64,000 nucleotides of DNA from Burkholderia arboris (lineage in GTDB: Bacteria > Pseudomonadota > Gammaproteobacteria > Burkholderiales > Burkholderiaceae), in contig NZ_CABVPX010000010.1 in the NCBI RefSeq assembly GCF_902499125.1, forward strand, positions 124,001 to 188,000. Direction: 5' to 3'. The notes below the pieces were generated by a model. That model was given only the letters and a program-made list of their open reading frames with translations, did not search any database and had not been told where the DNA came from. The translations under genes and the position numbers were made by a program. Of the stretch, positions 36,969 through 46,202 are shown piece after piece; position 1 is the first letter of the stretch, and every line of letters begins with the position of its first letter.

Positions 36969-37763
36969 TCAGAAAAACTCGTCGAGCAGCCGATAGAACG
37001 CAATCCGGTCGGGATCGGGGTGTTCGATCCCGTAGCGCGTGAAGAAACGCGCGACCCATTCGCTGCCCAGATCCGCTTCGATATCGCGCGCCGCCAGCGC
37101 CAGATCCTGATAACGATCGGCCACCCCCAGTCGTCCGCAGTCGATGAAGCCGGAGAAGCGGCCGTCGTCGGCCATGAGGTTGGGCAGGCACGCGTCGCCG
37201 TGCGTGACGACCCTGTCCTCGGTCGACGGCCGGTGCGCGAGAAGCCTCGCGAACAGTGCGTCGAGCGGCACGCCCGCATTCGTGTCGTCGAGGTTGTCCT
37301 CGTCGGCGAGCCCCGCATGCATCCGTGCGCGGGCCCGCTCGATGCGATGCGCGGCGCCGTGATCGAACGGGCACGTGGCCGGATCGAGCCGATGCAGCGC
37401 ACGCAGCGCGTCGGCCATGATCGCCACCTTCTCGGCCGGCGCGAGCTGCGCCGTTTCGAGGTTGTCGCCGCGCACGGCGCTCAGCAGCATCCACTCGCGC
37501 CCCGCCGCCGACGCCACGTCGAGCACCTGCGCGCCCGGCAGGCCCGTGCTCGCCAGCCAGCGCAGCCGCGCCGCCTCGTCACGCAATTCGCCCAGCGGCC
37601 CCGCGGGCGCCGTCTTCACGAACCGGCGTGAGCCGTCGCGCGCATCGAGCCGGAACACGGCGGCGTCCGACTGACCGTCCGTCTGCCGCGTCCATCGGCA
37701 GCCGGCCAGCCTGGCCTGCCACGCCATCGGCACTTCGTTGCCGAGCGGGTCGTTATCGATCAC
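36969..37763 (-). CDS. APH(3')-like aminoglycoside phosphotransferase
   Basis: A 264-residue kinase of the aminoglycoside 3'-phosphotransferase fold from the GTG at 37763; an ATG at 37727 gives 252 residues and one at 37823 gives 284. The catalytic loop [11 protein letters not shown] and metal-binding [18 protein letters not shown] are intact, and the C-terminal [12 protein letters not shown] is typical of the APH(3') group. The sequence pattern is close to the chromosomal APH(3')-IIb of P. aeruginosa. It would phosphorylate kanamycin-class drugs. It lies beside an efflux operon but in the opposite direction. The start is chosen by length match and GAGG upstream. Confidence 0.87.
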   Translation of the reverse strand: MIDNDPLGNEVPMAWQARLAGCRWTRQTDGQSDAAVFRLDARDGSRRFVKTAPAGPLGELRDEAARLRWLASTGLPGAQVLDVASAAGREWMLLSAVRGDNLETAQLAPAEKVAIMADALRALHRLDPATCPFDHGAAHRIERARARMHAGLADEDNLDDTNAGVPLDALFARLLAHRPSTEDRVVTHGDACLPNLMADDGRFSGFIDCGRLGVADRYQDLALAARDIEADLGSEWVARFFTRYGIEHPDPDRIAFYRLLDEFF

Positions 37764-37964
37764 GTCGCGGTCGATCCTCGTTGACTGGGCCGGCAGGCGG
37801 AATGCCGACGACCCCGCGCGCATGATACAGCGCCGCGACCATTCGTCCGACCATTCCGGCGTTCGCTGACACCCTCTTTTCGATTCCTTTCGCCGGCTCC
37901 ATCGAATCTCCATCTTTCCGCATAAAAGCCCCCAACTAATCCACGCAAACTCCGCCTCGTCAAA

Positions 37965-37984
37965 GCAGGCAGTGGGCTGCCTGC
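37965..37984 (+). promoter_or_regulatory. Leader hairpin upstream of RND operon
   Basis: GCAGGCAG and CTGCCTGC pair around TGGG, ending 16 bases before the fusion-protein ATG at 38001. It may be part of the 5' leader. No promoter boxes were identified with confidence in 37764-37964. Confidence 0.4.
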
Positions 37985-38000
37985 GTTTCCTGGAGTCGCG

Positions 38001-39161
38001 ATGAAAAATCAGAAACGATGCTGCTACAGCGCGGTATGCGCGCTGGTGGCGGCAATGCTGGCGGGTTGCGGGCCCGCCGAACAGCAGGCCGCCGCACCGG
38101 CCACCCCGGTTGCGGCCATGACCGTGGCAGCCACGCCCCTCGACGTCACCGAGGATCTGCCGGGCCGCGTCGCGGCCGTGCGGGTGGCCGAGATCCGGCC
38201 GCAGGTGAGCGGCATCGTGCAGCGCCGCCTGTTCGAACAAGGCACCGAAGTACGCATGGGCCAGCCGCTGTTCCAGATCAATCCGGCCCCGTTCAAGGCT
38301 GAAATGGACACGGCCGCGGCATCGCTGCAGCGTGCGCAGGCCGCGCTCGAACGCGCCAAGGTGCAGACGGCCCGCTTCAAGCCGCTCGTCGAAGCCGACG
38401 CGATCAGTCGCCAGGTGTACGACGACGCCGTCTCGCAACGCGACCAGGCCGCTGCCGACGTGGCGCAGGCCCGCGCGACGCTCGCGCGCCGCCAGCTCGA
38501 CTTGAAGTTCGCGACCGTTGAAGCGCCGATCGCCGGCCGCATCGACCAGGCGCTCGTGACCGAAGGCGCGCTGGTGTCGAGCGGCGACAGCCAGCCGATG
38601 GCGCGCATCCAGCAGATCGACCAGGTCTACGTGGACGTGCGCCAGCCCGCCGCGTCGCTCGAATCGTTGCGCGGCGCACTCGCGGCGCAACCGCGAACGT
38701 CGGACAGCAACGGCCTGCCGGTCGACGTGCTGCGCGACGACGACACGCGTTACGACGTGAAGGGCCGCATGCTGTTCTCGGGCGTCAACGTCGATCCGGG
38801 CACCGGCGACGTGCTGCTGCGCGTGCTGGTCGACAACCCGAAACGCCAGCTGCTGCCGGGCATGTACGTGCGTGCCCGCATTCCGCGCGCGCACTACGCG
38901 AACGCGGTGATGGTGCCGCAACAGGCGGTCGTACGCGCCGGCGGCAAGCCGCAGGTATGGGTGCTCGACGCGAAGGGTACCGCGCATCTGAAGGCTGTCG
39001 AAGTCGGCGAACTGACGAACCGCAGCTATCGCATCAAGTCGGGCCTGCAGGCCGGCCAGAAGGTCGTCGTCGAAGGCATGGAACGCCTGATCGACGGCGC
39101 GCCGGCCGCCGCGACCGACTGGAAGTCGCCTGACGCGGCCGCCACCGCGTCCGCGCACTGA
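38001..39161 (+). CDS. RND efflux periplasmic adaptor (membrane fusion lipoprotein)
   Basis: First gene of a five-gene operon. The 386-residue lipoprotein has lipobox MLAGC near residue 22 and the MexA/AcrA/AdeA layout: barrel-sandwich [20 protein letters not shown] (about residues 60-80), helical hairpin (residues 95-160), [16 protein letters not shown], and membrane-proximal [18 protein letters not shown]. It bridges the RND pump with the outer-membrane channel. GGAG lies ten bases before the ATG. The RND gene starts 20 bases after its stop. Confidence 0.94.
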   Translation: MKNQKRCCYSAVCALVAAMLAGCGPAEQQAAAPATPVAAMTVAATPLDVTEDLPGRVAAVRVAEIRPQVSGIVQRRLFEQGTEVRMGQPLFQINPAPFKAEMDTAAASLQRAQAALERAKVQTARFKPLVEADAISRQVYDDAVSQRDQAAADVAQARATLARRQLDLKFATVEAPIAGRIDQALVTEGALVSSGDSQPMARIQQIDQVYVDVRQPAASLESLRGALAAQPRTSDSNGLPVDVLRDDDTRYDVKGRMLFSGVNVDPGTGDVLLRVLVDNPKRQLLPGMYVRARIPRAHYANAVMVPQQAVVRAGGKPQVWVLDAKGTAHLKAVEVGELTNRSYRIKSGLQAGQKVVVEGMERLIDGAPAAATDWKSPDAAATASAH

Positions 39162-39181
39162 GTCACGAGGAACCTCCAGTC

Positions 39182-42100
39182 ATGGCTGAATTCTTTATCC
39201 GACGCCCGGTGTTTGCCTGGGTGATCGCGCTCTTCATCATCCTGACGGGGCTGATCGCGATCCCGCAACTGCCGGTCGCGCGCTACCCGTCAGTCGCGCC
39301 GCCGTCCGTCACGATCACCGCGAGCTACCCCGGCGCCACGCCGCAGACGATGAACGACGGCGTGCTGAGCCTCATCGAGCGCGAACTGTCCGGCGTCAAG
39401 AACCTGCTGTACTTCGAATCGTCGGCCGATACGTCCGGCTCTGCGCAGATCACCGTGACGTTCAAGCCCGGCACCAATCCGGAGTTGGCGCAGGTCGACG
39501 TGCAGAACAAGATCAAGTCGGTCGAGCCGCGCCTGCCCGCGGCCGTGCGCCAGAACGGGCTGATCGTCGAATCCGCTTCGTCCGGCTTTCTGATGATCGT
39601 CGGCCTGCGCTCCGACAACGGCCGCTTCGACGAAAGCGCGCTCGCCGACTACATGGCGCGCAGCGTGTCCGAGGAGCTGCGGCGAGTCGACGGCGTCGGG
39701 CGTGTGCTGCAGTTCGGCTCCGAACGCGCGATGCGCATCTGGGTCGATCCGCAGAAGCTGATCAATTTCGGCCTGTCGATGAGCGACCTGACGACCGCGA
39801 TCGGCCAGCAGAACGTCCAGATCGCACCGGGCAGCCTTGGTGCGCTGCCCGCGCTGCCGGGCCAGCGCGTGACCGTGCCGCTCACCGCGCAGGGCCAGCT
39901 CACGACGCCGGAAGAGTTCGCGAAGGTCGTGCTGCGCGCGAACGCGGACGGCTCGAAGGTCGTGCTCGGCGACGTCGCGCGCGTCGAGCTCGGCTCGCAG
40001 AACTACACGTTCGTGAGCCGCGAGAACAACAAGCCGGCCACCCTCGCCGGCGTGCAGCTCGCGCCGGGCGCCAACGCGGTGAAGACCGCGGACGCGATCC
40101 GTGCGCGCATGGCCGAACTGAGCAAGTCGATGCCATCGGGCATGACCTACTCGATCCCGCTCGACACGTCGCCGTTCGTGAAGATCTCGATCGAGAAAGT
40201 GCTGCACACGCTGCTCGAAGCGATGGTGCTCGTGTTCCTCGTGATGTACCTGTTCCTGCAGAACGTGCGCTATACGCTGATCCCGGCCATCGTCGCGCCG
40301 GTCGCGATGCTCGGTACGTTCACGGTGATGCTGCTGACCGGTTTCTCGATCAACGTGCTGACGATGTTCGGCATGGTGCTCGCGATCGGCATCATCGTCG
40401 ACGATGCGATCGTCGTCGTCGAGAACGTCGAACGCCTGATGGCCGAGGAAGGACTGTCGCCGAAGGATGCGACGTCGAAGGCGATGAAGGAGATCACCGG
40501 CGCGATCGTCGGCGTCACGCTGGTGCTGACCGCGGTGTTCCTGCCGATGGCGATGGCAAGCGGCTCGGTCGGCGTGATCTACAAGCAGTTCACGATGTCG
40601 ATGGCCGTGTCGATCCTGTTCTCGGCGCTGCTGGCGCTGACGCTCACGCCGGCCCTGTGCGCAACGATGCTCAAGCCGCTCGAACCGGGCCACCACGAAA
40701 AGCGCGGCTTCTTCGGCTGGTTCAACCGCCGCTTCGACCGCCTGACGAAATGGTACGAGACGCGCGTCGGCCGCCTGGTCGGCCGCACGGGCCGCGTGAT
40801 GCTGGTGTTCGTCGCGATTTCGGGCGCGCTGGTGTTCGGTTTCCGCAGCCTGCCATCGTCGTTCCTGCCGGACGAGGACCAGGGCTACTTCATCACCAGC
40901 TTTCTGCTGCCCGCAGACGCTACCGCCGAGCGTACGCACGATGTGGTCAAGACGCTGGAGAAGCATCTTGCTTCGCGTCCGGCAATCCAGTCGAGCATTT
41001 CCGTGATCGGCTACGGCTTCTCGGGCCAAGGTCCGAACGCGGCGATCAACTGGTCCGTGATGAAGGACTGGAAGAACCGCGGCGGCTCGTCGACGATCGA
41101 GGAAGGCATGCTCGCGCAGCAGGCGATGGCCGGCGTAACCGAAGGCACGGTGATGAGCTTGCTGCCGCCGGCGATCGACGAACTCGGCAACAGCTCGGGC
41201 TTCTCGATGCGCCTTGAAGACCGCGCCAACCAGGGCACTGCCGCGCTCAAGGCGGCGGAAGCCAAGCTGCTCGAACTCGCCGCGCAAAGCAAGGTCGTGA
41301 CCGGCGTGTATCCGGACAGCCTGCCGGCCGGCACGAGCATCCGCCTCGAGATCGACCGCGCGAAAGCGCAGGCGCTCGGCGTGTCGTTCACGACGCTCAG
41401 CGACACGCTGTCGACCGCAATGGGTTCGACCTACGTGAACGACTTCCCGAACGCAGGCCGCATGCAGCAGGTGATCATCCAGGCCGATGCACCCGCGCGC
41501 ATGCAGATCGACAACGTGATGAAGCTGTACGTGCGCAACGCAGCCGGCGGCATGGTGCCGATGTCCGAGGTGGTGCGCCCGGTGTGGGCCGAGACGCCGC
41601 TGCAGATGGTGCGCTTCAAGGGCTATCCGTCGGCGCGGATCTCGGGCACCGCCGCCCCGGGCCAGTCGAGCGGTGCGGCGATGGCCGAGATGGAACGTCT
41701 CGCCGCGCAACTGCCGCCGGGCTTCGCGGTCGAGTGGACCGGCCAGTCGCTGCAGGAACGCCAGTCGGCGTCGCAGGCGCCGATGCTGATGGCGCTGTCG
41801 ATGATCGTCGTGTTCCTGGTGCTTGCCGCACTGTACGAAAGCTGGTCGATCCCGCTGTCGGTGATGCTGGTGGTGCCGCTCGGCCTGATCGGCGCGATCG
41901 GTGCGGTGCTGCTGCGCGGGATGCCGAACGACGTGTTCTTCAAGGTCGGGATGATCACCGTGATCGGCCTGTCCGCGAAGAACGCGATCCTGATCGTCGA
42001 GTTCGCGAAGCAGTTGCGCGAGGAAGGCAAGGGGTTGATCGAAGCGGCCGTGCAGGCGTCGAAGCTGCGCCTGCGCCCGATCCTGATGACCTCGCTCGCG

Positions 42101-42325
42101 TTCGGCCTCGGTGTCGTGCCGCTGATGATCGCGACCGGCGCCAGCGCCGAAACGCAGCACGCGATCGGTACCGGCGTGTTCGGCGGCATGGTGACCGCCA
42201 CGGTACTGGCCATTTTCTTCGTCCCTGTTTTCTTTGTGTTCGTGATGAGCATCCAGGAGCGCATCGGCGCATGGCGGGCTTCCCGCAAGCAGCCGGCCGC
42301 CCCGACTCACGGACAGGAAGGTTGA
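39182..42325 (+). CDS. RND multidrug efflux pump (HAE1/AcrB type)
   Basis: A 1047-residue proton-driven inner-membrane transporter. It begins MAEFFIRRPVFAWVIALFI, has the proton-relay pair in IIVDDAIVVVENVERLM (TM4), and the TM10 Lys in GLSAKNAILIVEFAK. The porter domain has the usual SYPGATPQTMNDGVLSLIE. Length and motifs fit the drug exporters AcrB, MexB and AdeB. Two-component genes follow in the operon, as for AdeABC/AdeRS. The substrates cannot be read from sequence. Confidence 0.95.
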   Translation: MAEFFIRRPVFAWVIALFIILTGLIAIPQLPVARYPSVAPPSVTITASYPGATPQTMNDGVLSLIERELSGVKNLLYFESSADTSGSAQITVTFKPGTNPELAQVDVQNKIKSVEPRLPAAVRQNGLIVESASSGFLMIVGLRSDNGRFDESALADYMARSVSEELRRVDGVGRVLQFGSERAMRIWVDPQKLINFGLSMSDLTTAIGQQNVQIAPGSLGALPALPGQRVTVPLTAQGQLTTPEEFAKVVLRANADGSKVVLGDVARVELGSQNYTFVSRENNKPATLAGVQLAPGANAVKTADAIRARMAELSKSMPSGMTYSIPLDTSPFVKISIEKVLHTLLEAMVLVFLVMYLFLQNVRYTLIPAIVAPVAMLGTFTVMLLTGFSINVLTMFGMVLAIGIIVDDAIVVVENVERLMAEEGLSPKDATSKAMKEITGAIVGVTLVLTAVFLPMAMASGSVGVIYKQFTMSMAVSILFSALLALTLTPALCATMLKPLEPGHHEKRGFFGWFNRRFDRLTKWYETRVGRLVGRTGRVMLVFVAISGALVFGFRSLPSSFLPDEDQGYFITSFLLPADATAERTHDVVKTLEKHLASRPAIQSSISVIGYGFSGQGPNAAINWSVMKDWKNRGGSSTIEEGMLAQQAMAGVTEGTVMSLLPPAIDELGNSSGFSMRLEDRANQGTAALKAAEAKLLELAAQSKVVTGVYPDSLPAGTSIRLEIDRAKAQALGVSFTTLSDTLSTAMGSTYVNDFPNAGRMQQVIIQADAPARMQIDNVMKLYVRNAAGGMVPMSEVVRPVWAETPLQMVRFKGYPSARISGTAAPGQSSGAAMAEMERLAAQLPPGFAVEWTGQSLQERQSASQAPMLMALSMIVVFLVLAALYESWSIPLSVMLVVPLGLIGAIGAVLLRGMPNDVFFKVGMITVIGLSAKNAILIVEFAKQLREEGKGLIEAAVQASKLRLRPILMTSLAFGLGVVPLMIATGASAETQHAIGTGVFGGMVTATVLAIFFVPVFFVFVMSIQERIGAWRASRKQPAAPTHGQEG

Positions 42326-42329
42326 TGCC

Positions 42330-43760
42330 ATGCGATTGCTTATTCTTCCCCTCGTCCTCGCCCTGTCGGCCTGCTCGCTGGCGCCGACGCTGGTCAAACC
42401 CTCGATGCCGGTGCCGACGGCCTACACGGCCGCCGCAGCCGCCGACCTCAAGGCCAACGCCGCCGATCTCGGCTGGCGCACGATGTTCGGCGATCGCCGC
42501 CTGCAGCGCCTGATCGAGCTGGCGCTCGAGCACAACCGCGACCTGCGCCTGGCGGCGCTGAACGTCGAAGCTGCCGAAGCGCAATACGGCATCCAGCGTT
42601 CCGCGCGCCTGCCGTCGATCGGCGCCGGTGCGAACTTCACGCGCCAGCGCACGTCGGACGACACGCAGTCGAGTCCGCCGCTGTTCGGCACGACGCAGAA
42701 CCAGTACGGCGTGAACCTCGGCATCAGCGCGTTCGAGATCGACCTGTTCGGCCGCGTGAAATCGATGTCGGATGCGGCCTTCGCGCGCTACCTCGCGACC
42801 GATCATGGCCGCCGCGCGGTGCAGATCTCGCTGGTCGGCGGCGTCGCGGATGCCTATTTCGCCGAACGCCTCGCGCAGGAGCAACGCCAGTTGTCCGAGC
42901 GCACGCTCGCCGACTGGCAGCAGTCGCTCGATCTCGCGCGCCGCCTGAAGGAAGCGCATCAGGCGAGCGGCGTCGACATCGCACAGGCCGAAGGCCAGGT
43001 CGCGAGCGCCACGGCCGATCTCGAAGCGCGCACGCGCGCCGTCGAGCAGGCACGCAACGCACTGCGCCTGCTGGTCGGCACCGAGCTGCCGAAGGATCTG
43101 CCCGATCCGGTGCCGCTTCAGCAGCAGCCCGTGATGACGCAACTGCCGGCCGGCCTGCCGTCCGAGCTGCTGTTCCGCCGCCCGGATCTCCAGCAGGCCG
43201 AACAGAATCTCGTCGCTGCGAATGCCGATATCGGCGCCGCGCGCGCCGCGTTCTTCCCGCGCCTGTCGCTGACGTCGTCGATCGGCTTCCTCAGCCCGGC
43301 GATGGGCAGCCTGTTCGACGGCGGACAGCGCACGTGGAGCTTCGCGCCGCAGGTCACGGTGCCGATCTTCCAGGGCGGCCGGCTGCGTTCCGAACTGCGT
43401 CTCGCGGAAGTGCGCAAGTCCAGCGCCGTCGCCGAGTACGAACGCTCGATCCAGACCGCGTTCCGCGAAGTGGCCGACGGTCTCGCCGGGCGCGAAACCT
43501 TCGGCCGCCAGATCGAAGCGCAGACGCGCGTGGTCGGCTCGGCCGAACGCCGCACCGACCTGTCGAACCTGCGCTATCGCGCGGGCGTCGAAGGACGGCT
43601 GGAACTGCTCGATTCGCAGCGGCAGCTCTATTCGGCACGGCAGGCGCTGCTCGACCTGCGCCGCAGCGAGCTCAGCAACGCCGTTGCGCTGTACAAGGCA
43701 CTCGGCGGCGGCCTGACGGACAAGGACGTTGCGGCGTCGAAGAGCGTGGTGCAGGACTGA
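42330..43760 (+). CDS. Outer-membrane efflux lipoprotein of the RND system
   Basis: A 476-residue NodT-type channel. Signal MRLLILPLVLALSAC with lipobox ending at Cys15. The two OEP repeats show FEIDLFGRVKSMSDAA and LFRRPDLQQAEQNLVAANA, and the C-terminal LRYRAGVEGRLELLDSQRQ. It begins four bases after the pump's stop, the third component of the tripartite system. A long hairpin (43768-43807) separates it from the regulatory genes. Confidence 0.94.
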   Translation: MRLLILPLVLALSACSLAPTLVKPSMPVPTAYTAAAAADLKANAADLGWRTMFGDRRLQRLIELALEHNRDLRLAALNVEAAEAQYGIQRSARLPSIGAGANFTRQRTSDDTQSSPPLFGTTQNQYGVNLGISAFEIDLFGRVKSMSDAAFARYLATDHGRRAVQISLVGGVADAYFAERLAQEQRQLSERTLADWQQSLDLARRLKEAHQASGVDIAQAEGQVASATADLEARTRAVEQARNALRLLVGTELPKDLPDPVPLQQQPVMTQLPAGLPSELLFRRPDLQQAEQNLVAANADIGAARAAFFPRLSLTSSIGFLSPAMGSLFDGGQRTWSFAPQVTVPIFQGGRLRSELRLAEVRKSSAVAEYERSIQTAFREVADGLAGRETFGRQIEAQTRVVGSAERRTDLSNLRYRAGVEGRLELLDSQRQLYSARQALLDLRRSELSNAVALYKALGGGLTDKDVAASKSVVQD

Positions 43761-43767
43761 ACGAACG

Positions 43768-43807
43768 GCACCGTACCGTCCGGCACGACGGCGGGACGGT
43801 ACGGTGC
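43768..43807 (+). terminator. Intra-operon stem-loop between pump and regulators
   Basis: GCACCGTACCGTCC (43768-43781) pairs with GGACGGTACGGTGC (43794-43807), a perfect 14-bp stem with a 12-base loop. There is no U-run. It lies just behind the outer-membrane gene. It may act as a partial terminator or processing site that keeps regulator expression below that of the pump. Confidence 0.6.
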
Positions 43808-43861
43808 AACCCGGCCCGGCAACGGGCTGCCCCGATTGTTCGACATCGCACGGCAAACTCC

Positions 43862-44554
43862 ATGACGAATTCCCTGATACTGATTGCAGAAGACGAGCCC
43901 GACATTTCGGACATCCTCGATGCATACCTGAAGCACGACGGCTTTCGCACCTACCGCGTCGCCGACGGTCAAGCGGTGCTCGATGTACAACCGCGCCTGA
44001 AGCCCGACCTGATCCTGCTCGACGTGAAGATGCCGCAGAAAAACGGCTGGGCTGTACTCACCGAGCTTCGGCAGCGCGGCAATACGCCCGTCGTCGTCCT
44101 CACCGCATTCGACCGCGACCTCGACCGGCTGCAGGCGCTGCATGCCGGCGCAGACGACTACATCGTCAAGCCGTTCAACCCGGCCGAGGTCGTCGCGCGG
44201 CTGCGCGCGATCCTGCGCCGGTCGGCCGCGCCACCGCCCACACGCGTGCTGCGCGTCGGCGACCTGGAGATCGACACCGACAGCTATCTGGCCCGCGTGC
44301 GGACGCGTTCCGTCGAGGTGCCGATCACGCTGACGCTGACGGAGTTCCGGCTGCTCGCGCACATGGCGCGATCGCCGAGCCGCGTGTTCACGCGCGGCGA
44401 ACTGCTCGATGCGTGCATGGCCGACGTCAGCGCGCTGGAACGCACGGTCGACAGCCACATCTGCAGGCTGCGCAAGAAGCTCGAACAGGCCGGCGCGCCG
44501 GGCATGCCCGAAGTGATGCGCGGCGTCGGCTACCGGCTGCGGGGTTTGCCGTGA
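43862..44554 (+). CDS. OmpR/PhoB-family response regulator
   Basis: A 230-residue two-domain regulator. The receiver domain (residues 3-120) has the acidic pair in LIAEDEPD, phospho-acceptor Asp54 in LILLDVKMP and the Lys in DDYIVKPF. The C-terminal winged helix ends with ERTVDSHICRLRKKLE and RGVGYRLRG. Its stop overlaps the kinase start (GTGA). It resembles BaeR/AdeR and should control the RND operon upstream; whether as activator is inferred. Confidence 0.94.
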   Translation: MTNSLILIAEDEPDISDILDAYLKHDGFRTYRVADGQAVLDVQPRLKPDLILLDVKMPQKNGWAVLTELRQRGNTPVVVLTAFDRDLDRLQALHAGADDYIVKPFNPAEVVARLRAILRRSAAPPPTRVLRVGDLEIDTDSYLARVRTRSVEVPITLTLTEFRLLAHMARSPSRVFTRGELLDACMADVSALERTVDSHICRLRKKLEQAGAPGMPEVMRGVGYRLRGLP

Positions 44555-45573
44555 CGCTGCCGGCGCGGCCCGGCCGGCATATCGGGCAGACGATCGGCAC
44601 GGGCGCGCTCGTCGTCGTGCTGATCGCCTGCACCGTTGCATTCTTCATCTACGCGCTGCATAAGCCGGCCGCGTTGCCGCACGACGCAACGGCCGACGCG
44701 ATGATCCACAGCGCGTCCACTTACCTTGTACTCGCGACGGCGCTGCTCGTCTGCCTGCTGACCGCCGCGTTCGACCTCGTCAGGCTGATGCGTCGCACGC
44801 TCCGGTCGCTCGACGCGGTTGCGGAATCCGCCGGCCGCATCGCTGCCGGCGATCCGTCGGCGCGCGCAGTTTCCCGCGACGACTGCCCGGCCGACATGTC
44901 GCGCTTCATCGAGCACTTCAATGCGATGACTCATCGACTGAAACACGCCCCTTCATCCAATGCGGCCGCCGCCAACGGCACCATCCGCCACGACATGCGC
45001 ACGCCGCTCGCGGATCTCGAAACCCGCCTCGATGCCATCAAGGCGCTCGCCGCCGGCGCCGATGCGCTTTCACGCGACGCGCTGCTGCATCATGTCGACG
45101 GGCTATTCCGGCTCGTCGACGATCTTCAGCTAGCCGAACGACCCGCTGCGCTGATACTCGATCTGCAACCGGCGGCACTCGACCGCGAGATCGAACATGC
45201 CATCGATTCCGCACGCGACGCGCTTCGAGAAGCGGGGTTCGTCGTCGATCTGGAGGCCGACACGATCGTCCTGGCCTGCGACGGCGCACGCATCCGGCAG
45301 GCCGTGCTCGCGCTGTTCGACGACGTACGGCGCCGCTCCACCCCCGGCAAACTGAAACTCTCCGTCAAAGAACGGCCCGCGGGCGCGATCGTCCGGATCG
45401 AAGACCAGGGCACGCGCCGGTTCGACGAAACCGGTCTCGGCGTGTGCGTCGTTCGCACGGTCGTCGAAGCGCACGGCGGACAGGTCCGCCATCTCGCGTC
45501 GCTGTGCGGCGATGCCGTCCTCGAATTCGACATCCCGCGACGGGCCCCTGCCATTCGAGCATTTCCTCGATAA
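44551..45573 (+). CDS. Sensor histidine kinase with atypical ATP-binding domain
   Basis: A 340-residue kinase, GTG start overlapping the response regulator stop. Two membrane helices (about residues 15-35 and 57-75) flank a very short periplasmic loop; then comes a HAMP-like linker (MRRTLRSLDAVAESAGRI) and the H box with His147 in IRHDMRTPL. The HATPase part is degenerate: the N-box position reads FDDV, with Asp258 in place of the essential Asn, and the G1 box is EDQGTRR without its second Gly. GLGVCVVRTVVEAHGG (G2-like) remains. It might be a weak kinase or mainly a phosphatase. It is expected to act with the regulator at 43862. Confidence 0.85.
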   Translation: MTLPARPGRHIGQTIGTGALVVVLIACTVAFFIYALHKPAALPHDATADAMIHSASTYLVLATALLVCLLTAAFDLVRLMRRTLRSLDAVAESAGRIAAGDPSARAVSRDDCPADMSRFIEHFNAMTHRLKHAPSSNAAAANGTIRHDMRTPLADLETRLDAIKALAAGADALSRDALLHHVDGLFRLVDDLQLAERPAALILDLQPAALDREIEHAIDSARDALREAGFVVDLEADTIVLACDGARIRQAVLALFDDVRRRSTPGKLKLSVKERPAGAIVRIEDQGTRRFDETGLGVCVVRTVVEAHGGQVRHLASLCGDAVLEFDIPRRAPAIRAFPR

Positions 45574-46202
45574 CGATTGCCCGTTTCAAAACGCCTCGGA
45601 AAGGATCGGCGAGTCACGTTCGGCATTACCTGCCTTGCCGGTTTCGAACATTACAAATAGCCGCCGATCTTTTCAAAATCATTGCGCTTTATTCGATTTA
45701 ATTTTGTTTCATATAATCAAAAAAAGTTTGACACCCCGCTTTCGTTCTTGATACCGTCCGATGCAAGCAATCTGACGAATTGCTCACCACGCAATCGATT
45801 CCGCTCCACGTTTTTTCGCTTCCGCTGCACCGACGTGCTCGCCGCCGGATGACACGTTTTCACGCCGGCGCGTGCAACATTCCGATGCATCTCACTGGAC
45901 GGCTGCCATCCGGCAGCAGGCCGAAGGATCGAATCAAATGAGCAGGACAACGAAGTTGTTGCTCTAGCAATCCCGCCCGCGCCATGTCCGGCACGGCTGC
46001 CCCGCAGCGCGGCGCAGCCTCCCCGTTACCGCGTTTTCCGTATTTCGCCCCCGGAGAAAAACCGCTTTCCGGATAGGGCGAAAGGCCCTGCCGCATCCGT
46101 GTCATCCGCACGCATGCGGCAGAAAGCGGCGGTGCATCACCCGCACCGTTGTCGACCGTTGTTGTTCGTGCAGTTCGATGTTCAACCGGAGGGGTAATTC
46201 AA
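45574..46202. other. Long intergenic region with AT-rich start
   Basis: About 630 bases between the kinase and the second sedolisin. Roughly 45650-45740 is AT-rich compared with the surroundings and contains TTGACA (45728-45733), but no good -10 box follows. No coding frame is supported. A ribosome site GGAGG (46188-46192) precedes the sedolisin ATG. The AT-rich patch is a likely promoter or H-NS-type binding area. Confidence 0.4.

Noticed and set aside
36969..39158. 729-residue minus-strand frame joining APH and the adaptor antisense
   Set aside because: Only the first third (36969-37763) has kinase motifs. The rest is antisense to the RND adaptor.
39290..42397. 1035-residue minus-strand open frame
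   Set aside because: Antisense to the RND pump. The pump has all family motifs; the antisense translation is Arg/His-rich with no features.
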